The notes under the pieces were generated by a model. That model was not told where the DNA came from and searched no databases. It worked only from the letters and a program-made list of their open reading frames with translations. The position numbers and the translations under genes are program-made. This document shows positions 1 to 6,017 of a stretch of DNA of 12,095 nt, in pieces (positions within the stretch are counted from its first letter, which is position 1; each line of letters starts with the position of its first letter). The DNA comes from Actinobacteria bacterium 13_1_20CM_4_69_9 (lineage in GTDB: Bacteria; Actinomycetota; Thermoleophilia; Gaiellales; Gaiellaceae): positions 1-12,095 of the forward strand of contig MNJC01000067.1 of the NCBI GenBank assembly GCA_001920085.1, read 5' to 3'.

Positions 1-573
1 GGCAAAACTCTCGCATTCGCAATTGCGCGCCACGAGCGGGAAATGCGCGGCACAGCCGAGATCGCGGTCATCTCGGGCCGGTTCCGCCCGATCGATGTAG
101 CGTCGCGACGTGGGTCGCCGGAGCAGCTTGCCGTCGACGGTGCCCGGGTCGCCGTCCTATGGGACGACGGCACCGCCGAGGTACGCGGCGTCCGCGGCCG
201 ACTGTTGCAGACGCTCCGAGTTGGTCACGCCGATAGCCTCGCGCTGTCCGGGCACGAGTTGGTCGTTCTTCGGCGCGCCCGACTCGAGGCGTATTCGCTG
301 CGGACGCAGACACGCATGGGCAAGTGGACTGTTCGTCCAGACGTCCACGGCCTCGACGTGGACTACGGGATTGCGGTCATGCATTCGGATCACGTCGTGT
401 ACGCCGTCGATCTGAAGACCGGTCGGTCGGTCGTCCTCGCCGAGACTACGGGCTCGATCGTCGACGCCCAGATCGAGGCCACCGGCGTCGCCTATGCATA
501 CAACGCCGGTGGGCGGGGCATCGCCCGGTTCATTCCCATCGCTGCGGTCGAGCGCGCGCTGCCGCGCGGTTAG
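1..573 (+). CDS. C-terminal part of a beta-propeller-like protein (5' end outside window)
   Basis: The frame is open from base 1 without a stop and ends at TAG 571-573, so the gene starts upstream of the window. The in-frame ATG at 43 is internal or at best an alternative start. The visible ~190 residues are a series of short beta-strand repeats: alternating V/L/A runs, turns such as WDDGTAEVRG, and 'LxLSGHELVVLRRARLEAYSL' cut by short loops. This pattern is typical of WD40/PQQ-like propeller blades, with elements such as VYAVDLKTGRSVVL resembling a blade end (variable, then 'D..TG'). I cannot name the protein. There is no catalytic motif, signal peptide or membrane segment in the part seen. 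Its stop overlaps that of the convergent VOC gene by 3 bases (TTAG). The propeller assignment is inference from the repeat pattern only. Confidence 0.6.
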   Translation, partial: GKTLAFAIARHEREMRGTAEIAVISGRFRPIDVASRRGSPEQLAVDGARVAVLWDDGTAEVRGVRGRLLQTLRVGHADSLALSGHELVVLRRARLEAYSLRTQTRMGKWTVRPDVHGLDVDYGIAVMHSDHVVYAVDLKTGRSVVLAETTGSIVDAQIEATGVAYAYNAGGRGIARFIPIAAVERALPRG

Positions 574-944
574 ACGCCGTCCGCGATCAGCCAGTGATGG
601 CCGAACGGATCGACGACGCGCCCCTGCCGTAAGCCGTACGGCTGGTCGGCGACAGGAAACATCTCCTTTCCGCCCGCCGCGATCGCGCGCGCCGCCGCCG
701 CGTCCGGATCGTCGACATGCAGCGACACGCGCACGGTGGTCGCGCCTGCAGTCTCAGGGCTCGGCGTGCCGAGATTCGGTGCTTCCGTCGCGACGCCGAA
801 CGGCATTCCGTCGATCTCGAGCACTGCGACGACGACGCCCGGTCCCTCGACCCGTTCGCGCACCGTCGCGCCGAACGCCTCCGCATAGAACGCGATCGCT
901 GCATCCGTATCGCGCACGGCGAGGAAAGGGTACAGCGCGTTCAT
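570..944 (-). CDS. VOC (glyoxalase/bleomycin-resistance-fold) family protein, PhnB-like
   Basis: This 124-residue protein is the usual length of a single VOC module made of two beta-alpha-beta-beta-beta repeats. The first repeat begins with 'YPFLAVRDTDAAIAFYAEAF', the standard opening strand and helix. The second begins around 'TTVRVSLHVDDPDAAAARAI', and the protein ends with 'GRVVDPFGHHWLIAD', which matches the hallmark 'G.v.DPfGh.W.i' ending of PhnB-like members. The family includes metal-dependent isomerases, dioxygenases and antibiotic-binding proteins. Substrate cannot be read from the sequence. The ATG at 944 fits the family start, although the GAGG just before it is too close for an ideal ribosome site. 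It lies 43 bp after the methyltransferase stop on the same strand and could be the last gene of that cluster. Its stop overlaps the convergent propeller gene. Confidence 0.85.
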   Translation of the reverse strand: MNALYPFLAVRDTDAAIAFYAEAFGATVRERVEGPGVVVAVLEIDGMPFGVATEAPNLGTPSPETAGATTVRVSLHVDDPDAAAARAIAAGGKEMFPVADQPYGLRQGRVVDPFGHHWLIADGV

Positions 945-987
945 CCTCGGGATGTCCCCGCGCGGCGGCCGGACTACACCCGCTGCG

Positions 988-1665
988 TCATTGCCCTGAC
1001 GCCCGGCGCAGGTACCCCGACGGGTTGAACGTCAGAAAGAACTTCTCCTGGTCGATGTCGACGGCGAAGTCTTGGCGCTCCGCGAGGAACGCATGCACCG
1101 CCTCCATCGGCCCAGGCCCGAAGCCGGATTCGACGGGATGGCCGTTCAGGTTCGTGTCCTCGACGACGAGGTAGCTCCCCGGCGTCACGACGTCGGCATA
1201 CGCACGCAACTCTTCGAGCACGTGGTCGCGGCTGTGATCGGAGTCGAGGAACACCATCACCGGCGCGGCTCGATCCGCGTGGCGCACCACGAGCTCGAGC
1301 GTTTCCGGCGCCGTCGACGATCCCTCCACGTACGTGATGCGGTCGTGCCGAGGGCGGTCGGACCGCACGACGGTGTCGATGGTCATGATCTCGCCGCTGC
1401 CGATCGCATCGCAGACCGTCGCGAGGAACAGCGCACTGCCGCCCCAGGCGGTGCCGGTCTCGACGATCAGCTGCGGCTTCACCGCACACACGAGCTCCTG
1501 GTAGATCCACAGGTCGAGCGGGTTCTTGTACGCCCGCACGCCGAGCCACTGCGTGTTCTTCCAAGTGCGTCCGTGCGCCTCGAAGTAGAGCCGGTGGAAG
1601 GCTGCGACGCGGCGCTCCATGAGCCTCCGCTCGACCGGCTCGGCGATTCGTCGGACGCGGCTCAC
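988..1665 (-). CDS. CmcI-family (cephalosporin hydroxylase / rhamnosyl O-methyltransferase-like) SAM methyltransferase
   Basis: From GTG at 1665 the protein has 225 residues, close to the family length. Class I SAM-binding features are visible: ETGTAWGGSA at residues 69-78 (glycine-rich motif I), an acidic residue closing strand 2 (D97 in MTIDT), DSDH at 141-144 and VEDT at 168-171. The DSDH and 'YLVVEDTNLNG' elements are characteristic of the CmcI/RMNT family, whose members O-methylate sugars or antibiotic precursors and use a divalent metal. The upstream 'WKNTQWLGVRAYKNPLDLWI' is also typical. I chose GTG 1663-1665 because it overlaps the TGA of the M24 gene in a GTGA arrangement, which suggests translational coupling. 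ATG at 1620 (residue 16) is the alternative. The open frame continues further upstream, but that part is arginine-rich antisense of the M24 gene. The natural acceptor is unknown. Confidence 0.85.
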   Translation of the reverse strand: MSRVRRIAEPVERRLMERRVAAFHRLYFEAHGRTWKNTQWLGVRAYKNPLDLWIYQELVCAVKPQLIVETGTAWGGSALFLATVCDAIGSGEIMTIDTVVRSDRPRHDRITYVEGSSTAPETLELVVRHADRAAPVMVFLDSDHSRDHVLEELRAYADVVTPGSYLVVEDTNLNGHPVESGFGPGPMEAVHAFLAERQDFAVDIDQEKFFLTFNPSGYLRRASGQ

Positions 1666-2840
1666 GCAGGCAGGGTCAGTGAATCGAGATCCCGCGGGTA
1701 GTACGTCAGGAACTCGACCCCGTCTTCCGTCACCGCGACGGTGTCCGAATGCCGGAACCCGCCGAGGCCGGCGGCGTACAGGCCAGGCTCGACGGTGAAC
1801 ACCATCCCCGGCTCGATCTCCGTGTCGTCGCCGATGTCGAGGAACGGCCCTTCGTGGTAGCGAAGCCCGATGCAGTGGCCTACGTGGTGCTTCCAGTAGT
1901 CCCACAGCCCGTGCTCGTCGTAGTACGCCCGCACGGCTCGGTCGACGTCGGAGCACCTCGCACCGGGCTTGATCGCCTCGAAGGCGATGTCCTGCAGCGC
2001 GACCATGTGGTCGAACATCACGCGCTGCTCGGCCGCCGGCTCGCCGATCACCATCGTCCGCTCGAGCTCGGACAGGTAGCCCCAGACGGGCGCGCTCGCG
2101 CCCGTCACGAGCACGTCACCTTCCCGGAAGGCGATGTTCGCCGTCAGCGAGTGGGGGATGGCGGCATTGCGGCCGATCTGTCCTCGATAGCCGGCCGACG
2201 CCCCCTCGAAGAACGCGTTCTGCGCGCGGTAGATCGGTCCGATCGCGTCCAGCATGGCGAGCGTCGCCTCGTTCGTCGCGCGCTGCGAGACCTCGACCTC
2301 CGTCAGTCCCGGCCGCGTGTACCGCTGCAGCAGCACGTGCGCGAGGTTGCCCCACTTCGCGCTCTCGCGGATGAGCTCGATCTCCGCCGGGCTCTTGATC
2401 GCCATCTGATCCTCGACGAAAGCGGTGATCTTCACCGGCGCAGCCCCGAGCAGGTCGGTCAGCGTCGGGCCTCGATAGCCCAGGACCCAGGGATATCCGT
2501 CGTGGTCCGCGCCGACCCGCTCCAACCCGAGCTTGCCCAGCAGCGAGCGCAACGCCTCTGACGGGTGGGCCTCGCCCGGATACTCCGGATAGTCGGCGAC
2601 TTCGCTGACGAGCGCATTCGCCTGCGCGTGCTCGCGCTCCAGACGCGGCACGAGCATTCCGCCCTCGGCGTCCGCATTCAGCACGAACGCCATCGGCCGC
2701 TCGGTCGGGACGAACGCGAATCCGACGTAGTACAGGACGTATGCCGGGTCGAACAGTGCGACTCCGTCGAGCCCCTGCTCGCGTGCATACGCCGCGAGGC
2801 GGGCTGTTCGCTCCCGGTATTCGCGTTCCTGGATCTTCAT
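1662..2840 (-). CDS. M24-family hydrolase (creatinase/Xaa-Pro peptidase fold) with altered metal ligands
   Basis: ATG at 2840 gives 392 residues. The N-terminal ~140 residues form a creatinase-type domain ('GLDGVALFDPAYVLYYVGF'). 'MAIKSPAEIELIRESA' opens the pita-bread catalytic domain. Visible landmarks are IPHS (H230), VGHCIGLRYHEGP (H322 and H329), FTVEPGLY (E351) and GGFRHSDTVAVTEDG near the C-terminus. In metal-dependent aminopeptidase P/prolidase the five ligands are D, D, H, E, E. Here the first two positions read T246 and E258 (VTGASAPVWGYLSELERT) and the last reads S365 (RHSD in place of RIED); only H322 and E351 remain. The protein is therefore more likely a creatinase-like amidinohydrolase or other non-peptidase member than an active prolidase. 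The start codon overlaps the TGA of the M48 reading frame (ATGA). Downstream it overlaps the methyltransferase start by 4 nt. The cytoplasmic location is inferred from the lack of a signal peptide. Confidence 0.85.
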   Translation of the reverse strand: MKIQEREYRERTARLAAYAREQGLDGVALFDPAYVLYYVGFAFVPTERPMAFVLNADAEGGMLVPRLEREHAQANALVSEVADYPEYPGEAHPSEALRSLLGKLGLERVGADHDGYPWVLGYRGPTLTDLLGAAPVKITAFVEDQMAIKSPAEIELIRESAKWGNLAHVLLQRYTRPGLTEVEVSQRATNEATLAMLDAIGPIYRAQNAFFEGASAGYRGQIGRNAAIPHSLTANIAFREGDVLVTGASAPVWGYLSELERTMVIGEPAAEQRVMFDHMVALQDIAFEAIKPGARCSDVDRAVRAYYDEHGLWDYWKHHVGHCIGLRYHEGPFLDIGDDTEIEPGMVFTVEPGLYAAGLGGFRHSDTVAVTEDGVEFLTYYPRDLDSLTLPA

Positions 2841-3545
2841 GCCGCGCGAAGCTTCTCGCGCCAGTCCGGGTCGAGCTCGCGCAACCGTCGCACCCGCGCG
2901 CCGACCGGCGGGATGCGGCGAGCCGCAGATCGCGGCCGAAGTCTCGTCGGCGAGAAACTCACGCTTGGGCGAGAGCAGCAGGTGCACGAACGCCGAGGCC
3001 AGGGGGCCGAGCACGAAGAGGAGCGCTCGCGAGAACCAGCCGCCGACACGGCTCAGCTCGAGCAGTGTCGCCGCCACCACGACGACCGACGTCACGACGA
3101 CGACGTCGCGGTTCCGGACGTGGGCCAACTCGTGCGCCAGCACCGCCTCGAGCTCGGCTGGCGCCGCCGCTGTCAGCAGGCCCGCGCTCACCGCGACCGT
3201 CGAGCCGCGCGGCCCGCGCCCGGTTGCGAGGGCTCGCGGGAGCCCGTCCTCCATCAGGTAGAGCTTCGGCTTCATCACGCCGGCGATCGCAGCGAGCCGC
3301 TCGAGGGTCGAGTGCAGGCCCGGAAACTCCCCGACCGGCAGCTCGCGTGCGCGGACGAGGCCCAACGCAACGCGGTCCGCATACCAGTACAGCGCCCCGG
3401 CAAGGAGCGCCCCGCAGAACACGAAGATCGACAGGAGCCGGTAGCCGCCGAGCGCCCAGCCGATGAGCGCGAACACGGCGCAGGCGCCGACCAGCAGCGC
3501 CCAGGCCTTCAGCACGTTCCGGATGACGACGAGCCGGCCCGACAC
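2837..3545 (-). pseudogene. M48-family (HtpX-like) membrane zinc metalloprotease, frame-disrupted by an internal deletion
   Basis: GTG at 3545 is preceded by AGGG nine bases upstream and lies 10 bp after the previous stop. The protein opens with two hydrophobic segments (about residues 12-31 and 36-55). HELAH follows at 138-142, the zinc-binding HEXXH, then a hydrophobic stretch (about 147-162) and REFLADE at 195-201 with the expected third zinc ligand E196. After SPH (209-211) the frame becomes a basic, non-M48 sequence that runs into the M24 gene, giving an apparent 627-residue fusion. In the other frame, from base 2911, PPVGARVRRLRELDPDWREK follows and stops at TGA 2839-2837, overlapping the M24 ATG as ATGA. 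That tail matches the usual 'HPP...ER(I/V)..L' C-terminus of HtpX-like proteins. The family normally has several tens of residues between these parts; they are missing here. Membrane quality control is the family role. Confidence 0.75.
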
Positions 3546-3555
3546 GGGCCGAACC

Positions 3556-3795
3556 CTACTGGCCGTCTTCCTGCTCGAGCCCGCGCGGCGGCCAATCGTC
3601 GTCCGGCGCGTCGCAGCGGCTCGAACAGTGGAGGGATGCGATGTTCTGCAGGGGGACGAGGATATGCCCGTTCAGCTCGATGTGGGCGACGTCCTCGACG
3701 TAGCAGTAGGCGGTCAGGACACCCTCCTGGTATTCCCCTCCGAAGAGGGCGACCTCGACCTGCTCGCCCTTGTACTTGTTCGTGTAGTCCTCCAC
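3556..3795 (-). CDS. Small hypothetical protein, beta-rich (possibly LSm/SH3-like barrel)
   Basis: GTG at 3795 gives 79 residues. The first ~55 alternate charged and hydrophobic positions in short strands separated by glycine turns: 'YKGEQVEVALFGGEYQEGVL', then 'VAHIELNGHILVPLQNIASL'. A strand-turn pattern of the type 'V.V.L..g.y.eG.L ... i.l.g...vpl..I' resembles small Sm-like barrels, but I see no decisive motif and offer this only as a fold guess. The last ~20 residues are polar, acidic and probably disordered (DAPDDDWPPRGLEQEDGQ), with two cysteines just before them (LHCSSRCD). It starts 7 bp after the phosphatase stop and ends 10 bp before the M48 start, so it is very likely co-transcribed with both. 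Compact spacing on both sides supports a real gene. Function is unknown. Confidence 0.65.
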   Translation of the reverse strand: MEDYTNKYKGEQVEVALFGGEYQEGVLTAYCYVEDVAHIELNGHILVPLQNIASLHCSSRCDAPDDDWPPRGLEQEDGQ

Positions 3796-3802
3796 CGGCC
3801 GC

Positions 3803-4381
3803 TCAGTCTATCGGCGCGAATTTTCCCTCCCTAGAGGCGTATTTGGCCACCGTGCAATTCGCCACGCCGGGGATCGACCGGTGGTCTCGGACGTAGTCGA
3901 GCCCGCTCGCGAGGGCATGGATGACCCGGATCGAGCCCCCGTGGGCCACGACCAGCACGGTCTCGGTGGGATGGCGCGCCAGCACGTCCCTGAGGAACGC
4001 CTCGACCCGGGCCCCGAAGTCCGCGAACGGCTCGGCGTCGTCGGCGCCGGGGCCTTCGCCGGCCAGCCAGCGGGCATGCGCATCGCGGAACTCGGCCTCG
4101 ATCTCGGAGCCCGTTTTGCCCTCCCACGCTCCGAACGACCGCTCGCGCAGCCGCTCGTCGACGAGAACGTCGAGCCCGAGCCGGCGCGCCACCACGTCCG
4201 CGGTCTCTTTCGCGCGAGCGAGGTCGCTCGAATAGATCACGTCCACGCCGTCGAGCTCGGCGGCGACCCGCGCGGCCTGCTCGCGGCCGAGCTCGTTGAG
4301 GTGCGTGTCGGAGTGGCCCTGCCAGCGGCCCTCGCGGTTCCAGTCGGTTTCGCCGTGGCGGACGAGCAAGAGGGTGGTCAC
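3803..4381 (-). CDS. Histidine phosphatase family protein (phosphoglycerate mutase/CobC-like)
   Basis: This 192-residue protein starts at GTG 4381. The N-terminal LLVRHGETDWN carries the RHG motif with the phospho-accepting H9. The rest of the catalytic pocket is present: R56 in YSSDLARAKETA, the acidic pair region RLRERSFGAWEG (E80, E87), and the second catalytic histidine H147 in VVAHGGSIR. 'GRWQGHSDTHLNELGREQA' is the usual substrate-loop region. Members act as phosphoglycerate mutase, alpha-ribazole phosphatase or broad phosphatases. The length (~190) and ERSFGAWEG favour a phosphatase of the CobC/PhoE type over a glycolytic mutase, but the substrate is not decided by the sequence, and no cobalamin genes lie nearby. 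It appears to be the first gene of the minus-strand cluster. Its start lies 23 bp from the divergent SDR gene, with no clear Shine-Dalgarno sequence. Confidence 0.88.
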   Translation of the reverse strand: MTTLLLVRHGETDWNREGRWQGHSDTHLNELGREQAARVAAELDGVDVIYSSDLARAKETADVVARRLGLDVLVDERLRERSFGAWEGKTGSEIEAEFRDAHARWLAGEGPGADDAEPFADFGARVEAFLRDVLARHPTETVLVVAHGGSIRVIHALASGLDYVRDHRSIPGVANCTVAKYASREGKFAPID

Positions 4382-4404
4382 AGGACGCTCTAGGCTAGCG
4401 CCCG
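4382..4404. promoter_or_regulatory. Divergent promoter region with overlapping -10 hexamers, probably leaderless transcripts
   Basis: Only 23 bp separate the two divergent start codons (GTG 4381 on minus, ATG 4405 on plus). On the plus strand TAGGCT at 4391-4396 fits an actinobacterial -10, and a transcript start about 7-8 nt later would fall on or next to the ATG. On the minus strand TAGCCT at 4397-4392 is the matching candidate, 10 nt before the GTG. The two hexamers overlap almost fully because TAGGCTA is nearly symmetric. Neither strand shows a good -35 or a Shine-Dalgarno sequence. The same TAGGCT hexamer occurs in the better promoter at 8610-8638. Leaderless initiation is inference. Confidence 0.4.
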
Positions 4405-5178
4405 ATGGATCTCGGCCTGCGCGACCGCACGTGCCTCGTCACCGGCTCGACGACCGGGATCGGCCTCGAGACCGCTCGGATGCTGGCGGTCGAGGGTGGG
4501 CGCGTGATCGTGACGGGCCGCGATCGCGAGCGCGTCGAGCGCGCGAAGGAGGAGGCCGGCGCGACCGCCGGAATCGCCGCCGACCTCGCCACACCAGAGG
4601 CGGCCGAACGGCTCGTCGCGGAAGCGGGTCAGGTCGACTGTCTCGTGAACAATGTGGGCGAGGCGTACCAGGCCGCGTTCGACCAGCTGACCGACGAGCA
4701 GTGGGACTCGATGTGGCAGCTCAACGTCATGAGCTACGTCCGCTGCATCCGCGCGGTCCTTCCCGGCATGCGTCGGGCCGGCCGCGGGGTCATCGTGAAC
4801 GTCTCGTCGACCGCAGGCAAGCGCCCTTCGACAGGAATGCCGAACTACTCCGTGACGAAAGCCGCTGTCCTCTCGCTCTCGAGGCTCGTCGCGGACCTGT
4901 ACGCGAAAGACGGCATCCGCTGCAATGCGGTCGCGCCGGGTCCGACGGCGACCGGCGCCTGGCTCGGCGAAGGCGGCCTCGCCGACCAGCAGGCGGCGCG
5001 CTCTAATAACACGCGTCTAGAAGTATTGGAAGCGGTTGGCAAGGGCCAGCCGCTCGGGCGCCTCGCCGAGCCCGAGGAGATCGCCGCGGTCATCTGCTTT
5101 CTGTGCTCGGAGAGATCGTCCTACGTGACCGGGTCGGCGTGGAGCGCCGACGGCGGAACCGTCCCGACCATCATCTAG
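4405..5178 (+). CDS. Short-chain dehydrogenase/reductase (SDR), classical type
   Basis: This 257-residue protein, the normal length for a classical SDR, has every family landmark. TGSTTGIG at residues 13-20 is the nucleotide-binding loop. VTGRDRERVER at 36-46 follows strand 2; the arginine after the glycine suggests NADP preference, though weakly. NNVG at 82-85 replaces the usual NNAG, and LNV is at 106-108. The catalytic tetrad is N107, S135 (VNVSSTAG), Y148 and K152 (YSVTK). APGPTATGAW at 177-186 and the C-terminal 'SAWSADGGTVPT' close the fold. Such proteins reduce ketones or oxidise alcohols with NAD(P); the substrate cannot be read here, and FabG is a possible but unforced label. It is followed after 10 bp by the dgt frame on the same strand. 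A run of codons at about 5004-5037 is unlike the rest of the gene. Confidence 0.9.
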   Translation: MDLGLRDRTCLVTGSTTGIGLETARMLAVEGGRVIVTGRDRERVERAKEEAGATAGIAADLATPEAAERLVAEAGQVDCLVNNVGEAYQAAFDQLTDEQWDSMWQLNVMSYVRCIRAVLPGMRRAGRGVIVNVSSTAGKRPSTGMPNYSVTKAAVLSLSRLVADLYAKDGIRCNAVAPGPTATGAWLGEGGLADQQAARSNNTRLEVLEAVGKGQPLGRLAEPEEIAAVICFLCSERSSYVTGSAWSADGGTVPTII

Positions 5179-5188
5179 CCTGAACTGC

Positions 5189-6015
5189 ATGGCGGAAGTT
5201 GCAGGAACGGTGGCCGGCGCCTTCGAGGCGCAGATGCGCGAGCACGAGCAGCGCTGGCTGTCGCCCCTCGCCGTGCAGTCGTACGAGACGCGAGGTCGTC
5301 TCCGCGACGAGGACGGCTGCCGCTGGAGACGACGGCGATCGCGCGCGGCGTCGCCCGGGCGCTGCGGCTCAACGAGGATCTCGTCGAGGCAATCGGTCTG
5401 GGCCACGACATGGGGCATCCGCCGTTCGGCCACGCCGGCGAGGACGCGCTCGATCGGGCGCTGCAGGACCACTTTGGCCGCCGCTTCCGCCACAACGAGC
5501 ATTCGCTCGAGATCGCGGAATCGCTCAACCTGACCGCCGAGGTGCGTGACGGCATCCTGACCCACACCGGGGAGCAGGAGCCCGCGACGCTCGAAGGCAA
5601 GATCGTCCGCATCGTCGACCGCGTCGCGTACATCAACCACGACATCGACGACGCAGTGCGCTTCGGCATCCTCGACCCTCCCGATCTGCCGCACGACGAC
5701 GTGGCGTTGCTCGGCGAGCGCGGCTCCGACCGCATCGACACGCTCGTGCACGATCTCGTCGAGAGCTCCCAGCGCACGGGCGACATCGTCCAGAGCCCGG
5801 AGATCGGTGGTGCGATGCTCGCACTGCGGTCGTTCATGTTCGAGCGCGTCTACCTCGGTCCGCACGCACGGCTCGAGCAGGAGCGCGCGCGCGCGGCGAT
5901 TCGACGCATCTTCGAGCACCTCGTCGCGGGCGGGGACGAGCCGGAGCAGATCGTCGACTTCATCGCCGGCATGACCGACCGGTTCGCACTCACGTACGTC
6001 GCGGAGCTGGGGTAG
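5189..6015 (+). pseudogene. dgt: dGTPase (deoxyguanosinetriphosphate triphosphohydrolase), frame-disrupted by an internal deletion
   Basis: The N-terminus (ATG 5189) reads EHEQRWLSPLAVQSYETRGR, typical of dGTPase, and ends near DEDGCR at 5323. From 5323 the conserved sequence continues in another frame as LETTAIARGVARALRLNEDL, then GLGHDMGHPPFGHAGEDAL with the HD dyad, FRHNEHSLEI, EVRDGILTHTG, EGKIVRIVDRVAYINHDIDD, to TAG 6013-6015. The family segment between these parts (the 'RTPFQRDRDRI...AFRRL..KTQV....D.yRTRLTHT' block, with the first metal-binding histidine of the HD site) is absent. As written, the gene would encode no active enzyme. The family hydrolyses dGTP to deoxyguanosine and triphosphate. 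Its place immediately before dnaG (2 bp gap) is a known actinobacterial arrangement. No clear Shine-Dalgarno precedes the start, which lies 10 bp after the SDR stop. Confidence 0.8.
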
Positions 6016-6017
6016 CG

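Noticed and set aside
988..1956. A 322-residue version of the methyltransferase starting at 1956
   Set aside because: The extra N-terminus is arginine-rich out-of-frame sequence inside the M24 gene; GTG 1665 at the GTGA overlap fits the family length.
1662..3545. A single 627-residue M48-M24 bifunctional enzyme
   Set aside because: The linker is antisense-like low-complexity sequence, and the correct M48 tail with an ATGA overlap is found in the other frame.
5310..5330. Programmed ribosomal frameshifting to explain the broken dgt, M48 and large-subunit frames
   Set aside because: No slippery heptamer or following pseudoknot is evident at the junctions, and conserved family sequence is missing, which a frameshift alone would not explain.
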